Shown here in pieces: positions 33,504-41,913 of a stretch of DNA of 64,000 bases (its first letter is position 1; every line of letters starts with the position of its first letter). Location of the stretch: the NCBI GenBank assembly GCA_965199165.1, contig OZ240681.1:4774001-4838000 (forward strand), given 5' to 3'. The DNA is from LMUY01 sp965199165. GTDB lineage: Bacteria; Pseudomonadota; Alphaproteobacteria; Acetobacterales; Acetobacteraceae. The notes beneath the pieces are model-generated. The model was not told the origin of the DNA. It saw only the letters and a list, made by a program, of their open reading frames with translations, and made no database searches. Both the position numbers and the translations under genes were made by a program.

Positions 33504-33968
33504 ATGACGGAGCACGGGACCGTCATGCCCCCGCCGCGAGAGCTGATATCTTTCTACATCGGGGAGCAGTTTTTCTGCATCGACATCATGGCGGTCCGGG
33601 AAATCCGCGGCTGGACGTCGGCAACGCCGCTCCCGCATGCGCCAGCGGCGTCACGCGGTGTGGTCAACCTGCGGGGCGCCATGTTGCCGATCGTCGACCT
33701 CGGCACCTTGCTTGGCGTGCCCGCAGCCACCACCACGAAGCAGAACGTCATCATCGTGGTGGAGGCGAGCGATCAAGTGGTGGGTCTGCTGGTGGATGGC
33801 GTGAGCGATATCCTGACGCTGACGAACGAGATGCTGCAACCAGCACCGGTGATTGCGGCTGGAGCGGGGATGGCCAACATCGCCGGGCTGATCGAGATCG
33901 ACGGTCGCCTCCTGACCCTGCTCCGCCTCGACGCCTTGGTTGCCGGCATGGTCATGGCGGCAGCTTAG
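33504..33968 (+). CDS. cheW: Chemotaxis coupling protein CheW
   Basis: Links the MCP array to CheA. 154 residues with the typical beta-barrel motifs ISFYIGEQFFCIDIMAVREI, GVVNLRGAMLPIVDL and VVGLLVDGVSDILTL. Directly downstream of an MCP gene and 2 nt from it, so likely its dedicated coupler. CheA is not in this window. The 3' end overlaps the convergent lipoprotein gene by 4 nt. Confidence 0.94.
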   Translation: MTEHGTVMPPPRELISFYIGEQFFCIDIMAVREIRGWTSATPLPHAPAASRGVVNLRGAMLPIVDLGTLLGVPAATTTKQNVIIVVEASDQVVGLLVDGVSDILTLTNEMLQPAPVIAAGAGMANIAGLIEIDGRLLTLLRLDALVAGMVMAAA

Positions 33969-34243
33969 CCCCGGACAATCGGCCGGGCGACGCCGCCACC
34001 GGGCGGCGCCAAGCCCTTGAGCTGCATGCACCGCCGCGCGGCATCGATCTTGGCGTATCTCAGCTGCTCGGTGTGGTTCAGCCGGTAGGTCTCGCTTCCC
34101 GCGCTCTTCAGGATCAGGTCCTTCACCACGGGGTCGGCATACACCTGGTCCTCGCACACCGCCGGGATCGGCGCGTTGGGCGCGGTGTCGATCCCGCAGG
34201 CGGCCAACGCCAGCAGGCCCGGCAGCCAACCGAGCGCCCTCAT
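33965..34243 (-). CDS. Small predicted lipoprotein, unknown function
   Basis: 92 residues with a signal peptide and lipobox LAAC (Cys about 16). The mature part has two further cysteines (AVCEDQVY and ARRCMQLK), perhaps a disulfide, and a Gly/Pro-rich tail. It begins within the nudC stop (ATGA overlap), so it is co-transcribed with nudC. I do not recognise the family. Confidence 0.72.
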   Translation of the reverse strand: MRALGWLPGLLALAACGIDTAPNAPIPAVCEDQVYADPVVKDLILKSAGSETYRLNHTEQLRYAKIDAARRCMQLKGLAPPGGGVARPIVRG

Positions 34244-35148
34244 GCGCCCAGCCAGTCCTCGATCAGGCGGCGGGCGATGCTGTCGGCGCGCGGCAGGGCG
34301 AAGCCATGCGCCTTGGCGTCCCGCATCTCCGCCCGGCTGAACCAGCGGGCGTCGGTCAACTCGTCCTCGTCCAGGATGATCTCCTCCGCCAGACCCTCGG
34401 CGTAGAAACCCAGCATGATGCTTGCGGGGAACGGCCAGGGCTGGCTGCTATGGTAGTGGACCTGCCCGACCGGGATGCCCGCTTCCTCCCGCACCTCCCG
34501 CGCGACGGCCTCTTCCAGGCTCTCGCCGGGCTCCACGAAGCCGGCCAGGGTGGAGTACATCACGCTGTTGGGGAACCGGGCCGAGTGGCCGAGCAGGGCC
34601 TTGTCGCCGCGGGTGACGAGCATGATCACCGCCGGGTCGGTGCGGGGAAAGTGGTGCGTGCTGCAGGCGGTGCAGGCCATCACGTTGCCGGCGTTCTGCG
34701 GTTCGCACGCGGCGCCGCACACGCCGCAGAAGCGATGGCGGCTGCGCCAATGCATCAGCCCGCGGGCATGCGCCAGGATGGCGGCCTGCCCGGCCGGCAG
34801 CCCGGCGCCGATCGTGCGCAGGTCGCTGAACTCGCCAGCGCCCTGCGGCACCAACGGCAGCGGGTCTTCCGCGGCGCTGAAATCCACCGCGAAGGTCGCG
34901 ACGCCGTCGGAGTTGCCGAGAAAGGCCCAGCCGTGCCCGTCCGCGGACAGCCCGGTCGGGAAGACGGCCGCCGGCGAGCCATCCTCGCCCGCCAGGAACA
35001 GGTTGCGGCCCCGCCAGACCGGGACGAAGCGGGTCGAGGGGTCGCCCAGCGCCTCGGCGATCCAGGCGGCGTCCGTCCGGAGGTGGGACGCGCGGTCAAG
35101 CGGGCTGCCGGTGTAGGGATTGGGGCGGCTGGGCGTGATGCGTGTCAT
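34240..35148 (-). CDS. nudC: NADH pyrophosphatase NudC
   Basis: Nudix hydrolase that cleaves NADH and removes NAD caps from RNA. A zinc-ribbon (CGVCG ... CTAC) is followed by the Nudix box GFVEPGESLEEAVAREVREE and the NudC-specific SQPWPFPASIMLGFYAE. With the ATG at 35148 the protein has 302 residues, normal for the family; the frame is open upstream but without conserved residues. A small lipoprotein gene is translationally coupled downstream. Confidence 0.95.
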   Translation of the reverse strand: MTRITPSRPNPYTGSPLDRASHLRTDAAWIAEALGDPSTRFVPVWRGRNLFLAGEDGSPAAVFPTGLSADGHGWAFLGNSDGVATFAVDFSAAEDPLPLVPQGAGEFSDLRTIGAGLPAGQAAILAHARGLMHWRSRHRFCGVCGAACEPQNAGNVMACTACSTHHFPRTDPAVIMLVTRGDKALLGHSARFPNSVMYSTLAGFVEPGESLEEAVAREVREEAGIPVGQVHYHSSQPWPFPASIMLGFYAEGLAEEIILDEDELTDARWFSRAEMRDAKAHGFALPRADSIARRLIEDWLGA

Positions 35149-35303
35149 GGGCGGCGGACCGTGGCACGAGCCCGGACGCCCGGCAACTCCACCCCGCCGC
35201 GCATCCGCCCGGTGCCGCGTTACGCTTCGTTGCAGGCGGTTAGGGAGGCCTTCAACCACCGGCCGCACTGTCCTGGCGCTTCCTTCGAAGCAGGAGAACC
35301 GTC

Positions 35304-35567
35304 ATGAGCATCAGCAGCGTTTCCTCGTCCACCTCCGCAGCCTTGGCCCTGCAGCTTCAGAAGCAGGCCGATGCCGCGGCGCAAACCTCGGCAGCGACGG
35401 GCAGCACGGCACCCGGCGACGCCACCTCCGGCCAGGGCCAGGCCGTCGGCAAGCCGCACCACCATCATCATCACGGTGGCGGTGCGGCGCCGGCGGGGAC
35501 GTCGGCGTCATCCGCCTCCTCCAGCCCGGCCACCGATCCGACGGCGCTGCTGGACACCGTGGCCTGA
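35304..35567 (+). CDS. Small low-complexity protein with a natural hexahistidine run
   Basis: 87 residues, rich in Ser, Ala, Thr and Gly, with a single KPHHHHHHGGG block at about 50-60 and a C-terminal DPTALLDTVA. A good AGGAG precedes the ATG by seven bases. No signal peptide or membrane segment. A metal (Ni, Zn, Cu) buffering or binding role is possible, but nothing shows it; no family is recognised. Confidence 0.6.
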   Translation: MSISSVSSSTSAALALQLQKQADAAAQTSAATGSTAPGDATSGQGQAVGKPHHHHHHGGGAAPAGTSASSASSSPATDPTALLDTVA

Positions 35568-35585
35568 AGGCGGCCGGTTCGCCGA

Positions 35586-36299
35586 TCAGCCGGAGAAGTT
35601 GAACGCGACCGAGATCCGCGGACGCGGACCTCGGAAGCGCGTGACCGAATGGATGAGCCAGGATGGGAACAGGATCATCGTCCCGGCCTGTGGCGTCAGG
35701 ACCTCGCCGCGCCCGGCGCTCAGGCAATCCTTGACGGCGAAGTGCAGGTGCGGCGCGCTCATCTCCGGCATGATGCCGCGCGGGTCGGCCAGTTCCAGCA
35801 TCCCGCCAAGGCCTGGGTCGGCGTGGGCGCCGCCGTCGTCGACCCAGTAGATGCCTGACCAGAACGCGCCGGGATGGCCATGGGCGCGGTTGCCGTCGCC
35901 CGCGATGCTGACGTTGGCCCAGGCCGAGACGCGCCACGCCAGCTCCGCCGGCACCAGCTCGTCGCCCTCTTCCGCCAGCGTCATGCGATCCACGATCTGC
36001 CTGGCAGCCTGTAGGACGGCGTGGCCCGCCGGGCCGCACCAGGGCAGGAAATCCGCCGAGTGCCAGCCATCCAGGTTGCTCACCTTGACGCCCCGCTCGA
36101 CCGCCTGGCGGCCGAGGATGGTGGGGATCAAGGCGGCGTTCAGCGCCTCGCATCCGACCAGCCGGGCGGTGACGAGCGGCGTCGGGAACAAGCCGCCGAC
36201 CGCGAAACTGCCACGGGCGACCACGGCATCGAACGCCGCCTCCTCCGCCTGCTCGGGCATCAGGGCGCCGACGGTCCGAGTTTCCAGCTGGTTTGGCAT
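35586..36299 (-). CDS. Putative 2OG-Fe(II) oxygenase (TIGR02466-like)
   Basis: 237 residues from the ATG at 36299, which follows GGGAGG. The jelly-roll oxygenase pattern is visible: LDGWHSADFL, AHGHPGAFWSGIYWVDDGG (iron-binding His and a following acidic residue) and ILFPSWLIHSVTRFRGPRPR with the distal His and the 2-oxoglutarate-binding Arg. The substrate is unknown. It converges with the His6 protein gene. Confidence 0.75.
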   Translation of the reverse strand: MPNQLETRTVGALMPEQAEEAAFDAVVARGSFAVGGLFPTPLVTARLVGCEALNAALIPTILGRQAVERGVKVSNLDGWHSADFLPWCGPAGHAVLQAARQIVDRMTLAEEGDELVPAELAWRVSAWANVSIAGDGNRAHGHPGAFWSGIYWVDDGGAHADPGLGGMLELADPRGIMPEMSAPHLHFAVKDCLSAGRGEVLTPQAGTMILFPSWLIHSVTRFRGPRPRISVAFNFSG

Positions 36300-36399
36300 T
36301 CCGACCTCCCTTGGCGGGTTCACCAGGCTTCTCCCGGCCGGCGAACGACAGCCCAGCGCTGGTTAACGCCCGGTTAAGCGGCCCGTCGGCAAGCCCAGC

Positions 36400-36430
36400 T
36401 TGCCTCACCCCCCTGGCACCATGGTATAGG
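36400..36430 (+). promoter_or_regulatory. Promoter of the SRP RNA gene
   Basis: TTGCCT (36400-36405) and TATAGG (36425-36430) are placed as -35 and -10 with a 19-bp spacer. Initiation seven bases after the -10 would be at the first base of the folded RNA (36437), which supports the assignment. Confidence 0.55.
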
Positions 36431-36436
36431 TCCGGA

Positions 36437-36531
36437 GGGGAGCCGGTTGCGGACGGTCGCCTTGCCAACCCGGTCAGGTCCGGAAGGAAGCAGCCGCAGT
36501 GAGTTCCGCCCGGGTCGTGGTCCGGTTCCCC
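36437..36531 (+). ncRNA. ffs: Signal recognition particle RNA (small bacterial 4.5S type)
   Basis: About 95 nt. The 5' GGGGAGCCGG pairs with the 3' CCGGTTCCCC as the closing stem. The apical domain has the conserved Ffh-binding loop sequence GTCAGGTCCGGAAGGAAGCA with the GGAA tetraloop. The RNA acts with Ffh in co-translational protein targeting. The gene sits immediately before dnaX, its usual position in alphaproteobacteria. Confidence 0.93.
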
Positions 36532-36563
36532 ACCCCTTCCCCGCAGGAGGCCTGGCGCCGCCG

Positions 36564-38387
36564 ATGTCTGGCCTGTTTGGAGACACGGCGGAAGGCGAGG
36601 CGCAGGACGGCCTGCCACTCCCGGTCGAAGGCGCCGGGCTGTTCGGCGACGCTCCGACCCAGGCCGCCAAGGCGACGCCCTACCGGGTTCTGGCACGCAA
36701 ATACCGGCCGACCCGGTTCGAGGAGCTGATCGGCCAGGACGTGATGGTGCGCACCCTGCGCAACGCCTTCGCGCTGAACCGCATCGCCCACGCCTTCATG
36801 CTCACCGGCGTGCGCGGCGTCGGCAAGACGACCACCGCCCGCATCATCGCCCGCGCCCTCAACTGCATCGGCCCGGACGGACAGGGCGGCGCGACGGCCA
36901 CCCCCTGCGGCACGTGCCCGAACTGCACGGCCATCCTGGCCGACCGGCACCCGGACGTGGTCGAGATGGATGCCGCGACCCGCAACAAGGTCGACGACGC
37001 CCGCGAGATCATCGAGGCTGTGCGCTACAAGCCGTTGCAGGCGCGAACCAAGGTCTTCATCCTCGACGAAGTGCACATGCTCACCACCCAGGCCTTCAAC
37101 GCCTTGTTGAAGACGCTGGAAGAGCCGCCGCCGCACATCACCTTCATCTTCGCCACCACCGAGATCCGCAAGGTGCCGATCACGGTGCTGTCCCGCTGCC
37201 AGCGCTTCGACCTGCGCCGCATCTCCGCCGCCGAGCTGGCCGGCCTGTTCACCCGGGTCGCCGCGGCCGAGCAGGTGGCGGTGGCGCCGGCCGCGATGGA
37301 CCTGATCGCCCGCGCCGCCGACGGGTCCGCCCGCGACGGGCTCAGCCTGCTGGACCAGGCCATCGCCCGCATGGAAGGCGCCGAGGTCACCGATGCCGAG
37401 GTGTCGGACATGCTCGGCCTGGCCGACCGCCAGCTGGTGTTCGACCTCATGGAGGCGGTGGCCGCCGGCGACGTGCGCGCCGTCCTGGCGATCACCGACC
37501 GCGCCCATGCCTTCGGCGCCGACCTGGGGACGGTGCTGACCGACCTGGTCGAGCTGGTGCACATGCTCACCCGGCTGCGTTCGGTTCCCGACTTGCGCGA
37601 AGGCCTGCAGCTGCCGGAGGCGGAGCGAACGCGCGGGGCGGCCTTGGCCGACCGGCTCCCGATCCCCGTGCTCGGTCGCGCCTGGCAGATGCTGCTGAAG
37701 GGCCTGGCGGAAGTGGACGGGGCACCCGACCGCCGGGCCGCGGCGGAGATGGTGCTGATCCGGCTTTGCCACCTGGCCGACGTGCCGCCGCCGGGCGAGT
37801 TGGTGCGGCGGCTGACGGCTTCGCCGCCCCCGGCCCCGCCATCGTCTCCGGGCCCCTCCGGCGGCATGCGGGCGGTGGCAGGCGGTGGCGTGGCGATGCG
37901 TGCGCCGATGGAGGCGCCCAGCCCGGCGCCGCGCCCCACCAGCTTCCGCGACGTGGTGGCGCTCTGCTCTGGCCGCGACCCGACCTTGCACAGCCATCTG
38001 CGCCACTCCGTCCACCTGGTGCGCTTCGCCCCCGGCGTGCTGGAGCTGCGCCCCGAGCCAGCCGCGCCGCGGGACCTGGCGGCGCGGCTGGCCGCGGTGC
38101 TGCTGGCCGAAACCGGCACCCGCTGGACCATCGCGCTGTCCAAGGCGCCGGGCGAGCCCACGCTCGGCGAGCAGGGGGACGCGGCGGAGGCGGCGCGGCG
38201 CCATGCCGCGGCCGACCATCCGCTGGTGCAGGCGATCCTGGCTGCGTTCCCCGGCGCCACCATCGGCAAGGTGCAGGACAGCTCGGTCGACGATTACGGG
38301 CTGCCCGCGCCGATCCCGCTGGGCGAGCCCGACATGCCCGATTTCGCCCCGCCGGACGCCGAGCCGGCCGATACCATGGAGGAGTAG
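36564..38387 (+). CDS. dnaX: DNA polymerase III subunits gamma and tau
   Basis: Clamp-loader ATPase. The AAA+ core has Walker A GVRGVGKTTTA, zinc cysteines (CGTCPNCTA), DEVHML as Walker B, and the sensor/SRC motif (VLSRCQRFDLRRISAAELAG). A Pro-rich linker and tau C-terminal domain follow. The ATG at 36564 gives 607 residues; the frame is open upstream only across the SRP RNA gene. No clear slippery A-run was noted for a shorter gamma form. ybaB follows after 3 nt. Confidence 0.95.
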   Translation: MSGLFGDTAEGEAQDGLPLPVEGAGLFGDAPTQAAKATPYRVLARKYRPTRFEELIGQDVMVRTLRNAFALNRIAHAFMLTGVRGVGKTTTARIIARALNCIGPDGQGGATATPCGTCPNCTAILADRHPDVVEMDAATRNKVDDAREIIEAVRYKPLQARTKVFILDEVHMLTTQAFNALLKTLEEPPPHITFIFATTEIRKVPITVLSRCQRFDLRRISAAELAGLFTRVAAAEQVAVAPAAMDLIARAADGSARDGLSLLDQAIARMEGAEVTDAEVSDMLGLADRQLVFDLMEAVAAGDVRAVLAITDRAHAFGADLGTVLTDLVELVHMLTRLRSVPDLREGLQLPEAERTRGAALADRLPIPVLGRAWQMLLKGLAEVDGAPDRRAAAEMVLIRLCHLADVPPPGELVRRLTASPPPAPPSSPGPSGGMRAVAGGGVAMRAPMEAPSPAPRPTSFRDVVALCSGRDPTLHSHLRHSVHLVRFAPGVLELRPEPAAPRDLAARLAAVLLAETGTRWTIALSKAPGEPTLGEQGDAAEAARRHAAADHPLVQAILAAFPGATIGKVQDSSVDDYGLPAPIPLGEPDMPDFAPPDAEPADTMEE

Positions 38388-38390
38388 CCG

Positions 38391-38714
38391 ATGAAGAACC
38401 TTGCCGGGCTGATGAAGCAGGCCAGCCAGATGCAGTCCAAGATGGCGGAGATGCAGGCCAAGCTGGAGGCGCTGGAAATCGAGGGCAGCTCCGGCGCCGG
38501 GATGGTGCAGGTGACGCTATCCGGCAAGGGCGACCTGAAGCGGGTGAAGCTCGACCCCAAGCTGCTCGACCCGGCGGAGGCCGAGATGGTAGAGGACCTG
38601 CTCGTCGCCGCCCACGCCGATGCGCGCCGCAAGTTGGAAGCACAGACCGCCGAGGAGATGGAGAAGGTCACCGGCGGCATGTCCCTCCCCGGCGGTCTGA
38701 AGCTGCCATTCTGA
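38391..38714 (+). CDS. ybaB: Nucleoid-associated protein YbaB/EbfC
   Basis: DNA-binding dimer of 107 residues. Typical sequence: LMKQASQMQSKMAEMQAKLE, GAGMVQVTLSGKGDLKRVKL and a Gly/Leu C-terminus. It follows dnaX as in most bacteria. The usual third gene recR does not follow; instead an SDR gene faces it. Confidence 0.94.
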   Translation: MKNLAGLMKQASQMQSKMAEMQAKLEALEIEGSSGAGMVQVTLSGKGDLKRVKLDPKLLDPAEAEMVEDLLVAAHADARRKLEAQTAEEMEKVTGGMSLPGGLKLPF

Positions 38715-38738
38715 ACGCGTGCGGGAGCCGGACAGACG

Positions 38739-39512
38739 CTAAAGGTGCCGCCCGCCATCCACCACCAGGGTGGTGCCGGTCGATAGCCGCATGTGGGTGA
38801 TGGCGCCCATGATCGCCACGGCCACGTCGTCCGCCTGCATCACCGTCTTCAGTGGCGTGGTCGCAGCCTGCTTTTCCACCGTCTCCATGCTGCGGCCCTT
38901 GACGAAACCCGTCGCCACGGCAGCCGGTGCAACGCCGAGGATACGGATTTCCGGCCCCAGCACCCGGCCGAGCGACAGCCCCATGGTGTCCAGCGCCGCC
39001 TTGGACGCGCAATACGCGATGCTGCTGCCCTGTCCCGTCGACCCGGCGAGCGAGGACACGTTGACCACCACCGCATCGCCGGACGCGCGCAGCAGCGGCA
39101 CGAAGGCGCGGATGGTGGCGAACGGGCCGCGGACGTTGGCGACCATGATGCGGTCGAAGGTGTCGTCGTCCAGCGCCTCCAGGTCGCCGTGCGGCACTGC
39201 CTTGGTGAGGCCGGCCGAGTTCACCAGCACGTCCGCCTTGCCGAACGCCGCCCCCACCGCGTCCGCCGCCGCCCGGATCGCGCCGGTGTCCTCCAGCGGC
39301 AGATGCATGACCAGGTGGCCCTGACCGGGCAGCCCGGCCACCAGCGCCTCGGCCCGGTCGCGGCCGGCGTTGTAGCCGACCACCACGGCCGCGCCGGCGG
39401 CGGCCAGGCGGCGCACCGTGGCCGCACCGATCCCGCTGCTGCCGCCCGTCACCACCGCCACGCGCCCGGACAGCGCATATTCGCCCAGGTCGCCCCGTCT
39501 CAAGTCGCCCAT
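38739..39512 (-). CDS. Short-chain dehydrogenase/reductase
   Basis: 257 residues of classical SDR type. Cofactor motif VTGGSSGIGAATVRRL, the NSAG motif (VLVNSAGLTK), catalytic Ser (NVSSLAGS) and Tyr-x-x-x-Lys (YCASK) are present. The C-terminal TTLVVDGGRHL is usual. Substrate unknown. It is 9 nt downstream of ugd on the same strand, perhaps part of the sugar-nucleotide operon. Confidence 0.88.
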   Translation of the reverse strand: MGDLRRGDLGEYALSGRVAVVTGGSSGIGAATVRRLAAAGAAVVVGYNAGRDRAEALVAGLPGQGHLVMHLPLEDTGAIRAAADAVGAAFGKADVLVNSAGLTKAVPHGDLEALDDDTFDRIMVANVRGPFATIRAFVPLLRASGDAVVVNVSSLAGSTGQGSSIAYCASKAALDTMGLSLGRVLGPEIRILGVAPAAVATGFVKGRSMETVEKQAATTPLKTVMQADDVAVAIMGAITHMRLSTGTTLVVDGGRHL

Positions 39513-39521
39513 CCGACGCTC

Positions 39522-40831
39522 CTACGGGGCGCCGCGGCCGATGGCGGCATAGCGCAGCCCGGCCTGGCGCATCGCCACGGGGTCGAACACGTTGCGCAAG
39601 TCCACCACGACCTTGTCGTGCAGCATTTCGGCCAGTGATGACGGGCTGATGGCGCGGAACTCGTTCCATTCCGTCACGACGACCATCGCATGCGCCCCGT
39701 CGACCGCCGCGTTGGCGGAGGCGGAGAACACCACGCCGTCCGGCAGCATCGGCCGCGCCAACTCCATGCCCTCCGGATCGTAGGCGCGGATGGTGGCGCC
39801 CTCCTGGACCAGGCGATGGATGATCGGCAGGCTTGGCGCGTCGCGCATGTCATCCGTCTCGGGCTTGAACGTCAGCCCCAGCACCGCGACGGTCTTGCCG
39901 CGCACGCTGCCCCCGCACGCCGCGATCACGCGGGCCGCCATGCTGGCCTTGCGCGCATCGTTGACCGCGACAGTGGTCTCCACCAGGCGGGAAGGGGCGC
40001 CCCAGTCCTGCGCGATGCGGGCCAGGGCCAGCGTGTCCTTCGGGAAGCAGGAGCCGCCATAGCCCGGGCCCGGATGCAGGAACTTGCGGCCGATCCGCCC
40101 ATCCAGGCCGATGCCCCGCGCCACGTCGTGCACGTCGGCACCGACCTTCTCGCAGAGGTCGGCCATCTCGTTGATGAACGTCACCTTCATCGCCAGGAAC
40201 GAGTTGGCGGCGTACTTGGTCAACTCCGCCGTCTCGATCGCGGTGAACAGGATCGGCGTCTCGATCAGGTTCAGCGGACGGTACAGCCGGCGCATCACCT
40301 CCTGCGCCCGCTCGCTCTCCGTGCCGATCACCACCCGGTCCGGCCGCATGAAGTCGCCGATGGCGCTTCCCTCGCGCAGGAACTCGGGGTTGCTGGCGAC
40401 GTCGAACTCCAGGCCCGGCCGGGCGTGCCGCACGATCTCGACGATCCGGCGCCCGGTGCCGACCGGGACCGTGCTCTTGGTGACGATCACGGCATAGCCG
40501 GTCAGCGCCAGCGCCACCTGTTCGGCCGCGGCGTTGACGTAGCTGACGTCGGCATGGCCGTCGCCGCGCCGGGTCGGCGTGCCCACGGCGATGAACACCG
40601 CCTCCACGCCGGCCACCGCCGCCGCCAGATCCCCGGTAAAGCGCAGCCGCCCGGCGGCGACGTTGTCGTGCACCAGCTTGTCCAGCCCGGGCTCGTAGAT
40701 CGGCATGGTGCCCTGGTCGAGCAGGGCGAGCTTGGCGGCATCCCGCTCCACCACGCACACATCCACCCCAAGGTCCGCGAAGCAGGCGCCGGAGACCAGC
40801 CCGACATAGCCGCCCCCGATCATCGCGATTT

Positions 40832-40835
<4 letters not shown>
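39522..40835 (-). CDS. ugd: UDP-glucose 6-dehydrogenase
   Basis: Oxidises UDP-glucose twice to UDP-glucuronate with NAD. N-terminal Rossmann motif GGGYVGLVSGACFADLG, the loop GTPTRRGDGHADVSYV, and the catalytic Cys in GYGGSCFPKDTLAL are clear. 437 residues is normal. Its ATG overlaps the uxs stop (ATGA), so UDP-glucuronate is made next to the enzyme that decarboxylates it. Confidence 0.96.
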
Positions 40836-41830
<995 letters not shown>

Positions 41831-41913
41831 CGGGCGGCGACATCCTTCCAGGCGCTGATCGTTCTTTCTAGAAGAAGGTCATCGTTGCAGCAAATCCGTG
41901 AGACGCCGAGCCC

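Noticed and set aside
35455..35480. His6 run as cloning-vector contamination.
   Set aside because: The CAC/CAT codons are embedded in native low-complexity coding sequence with a chromosomal ribosome site and genes on both sides.
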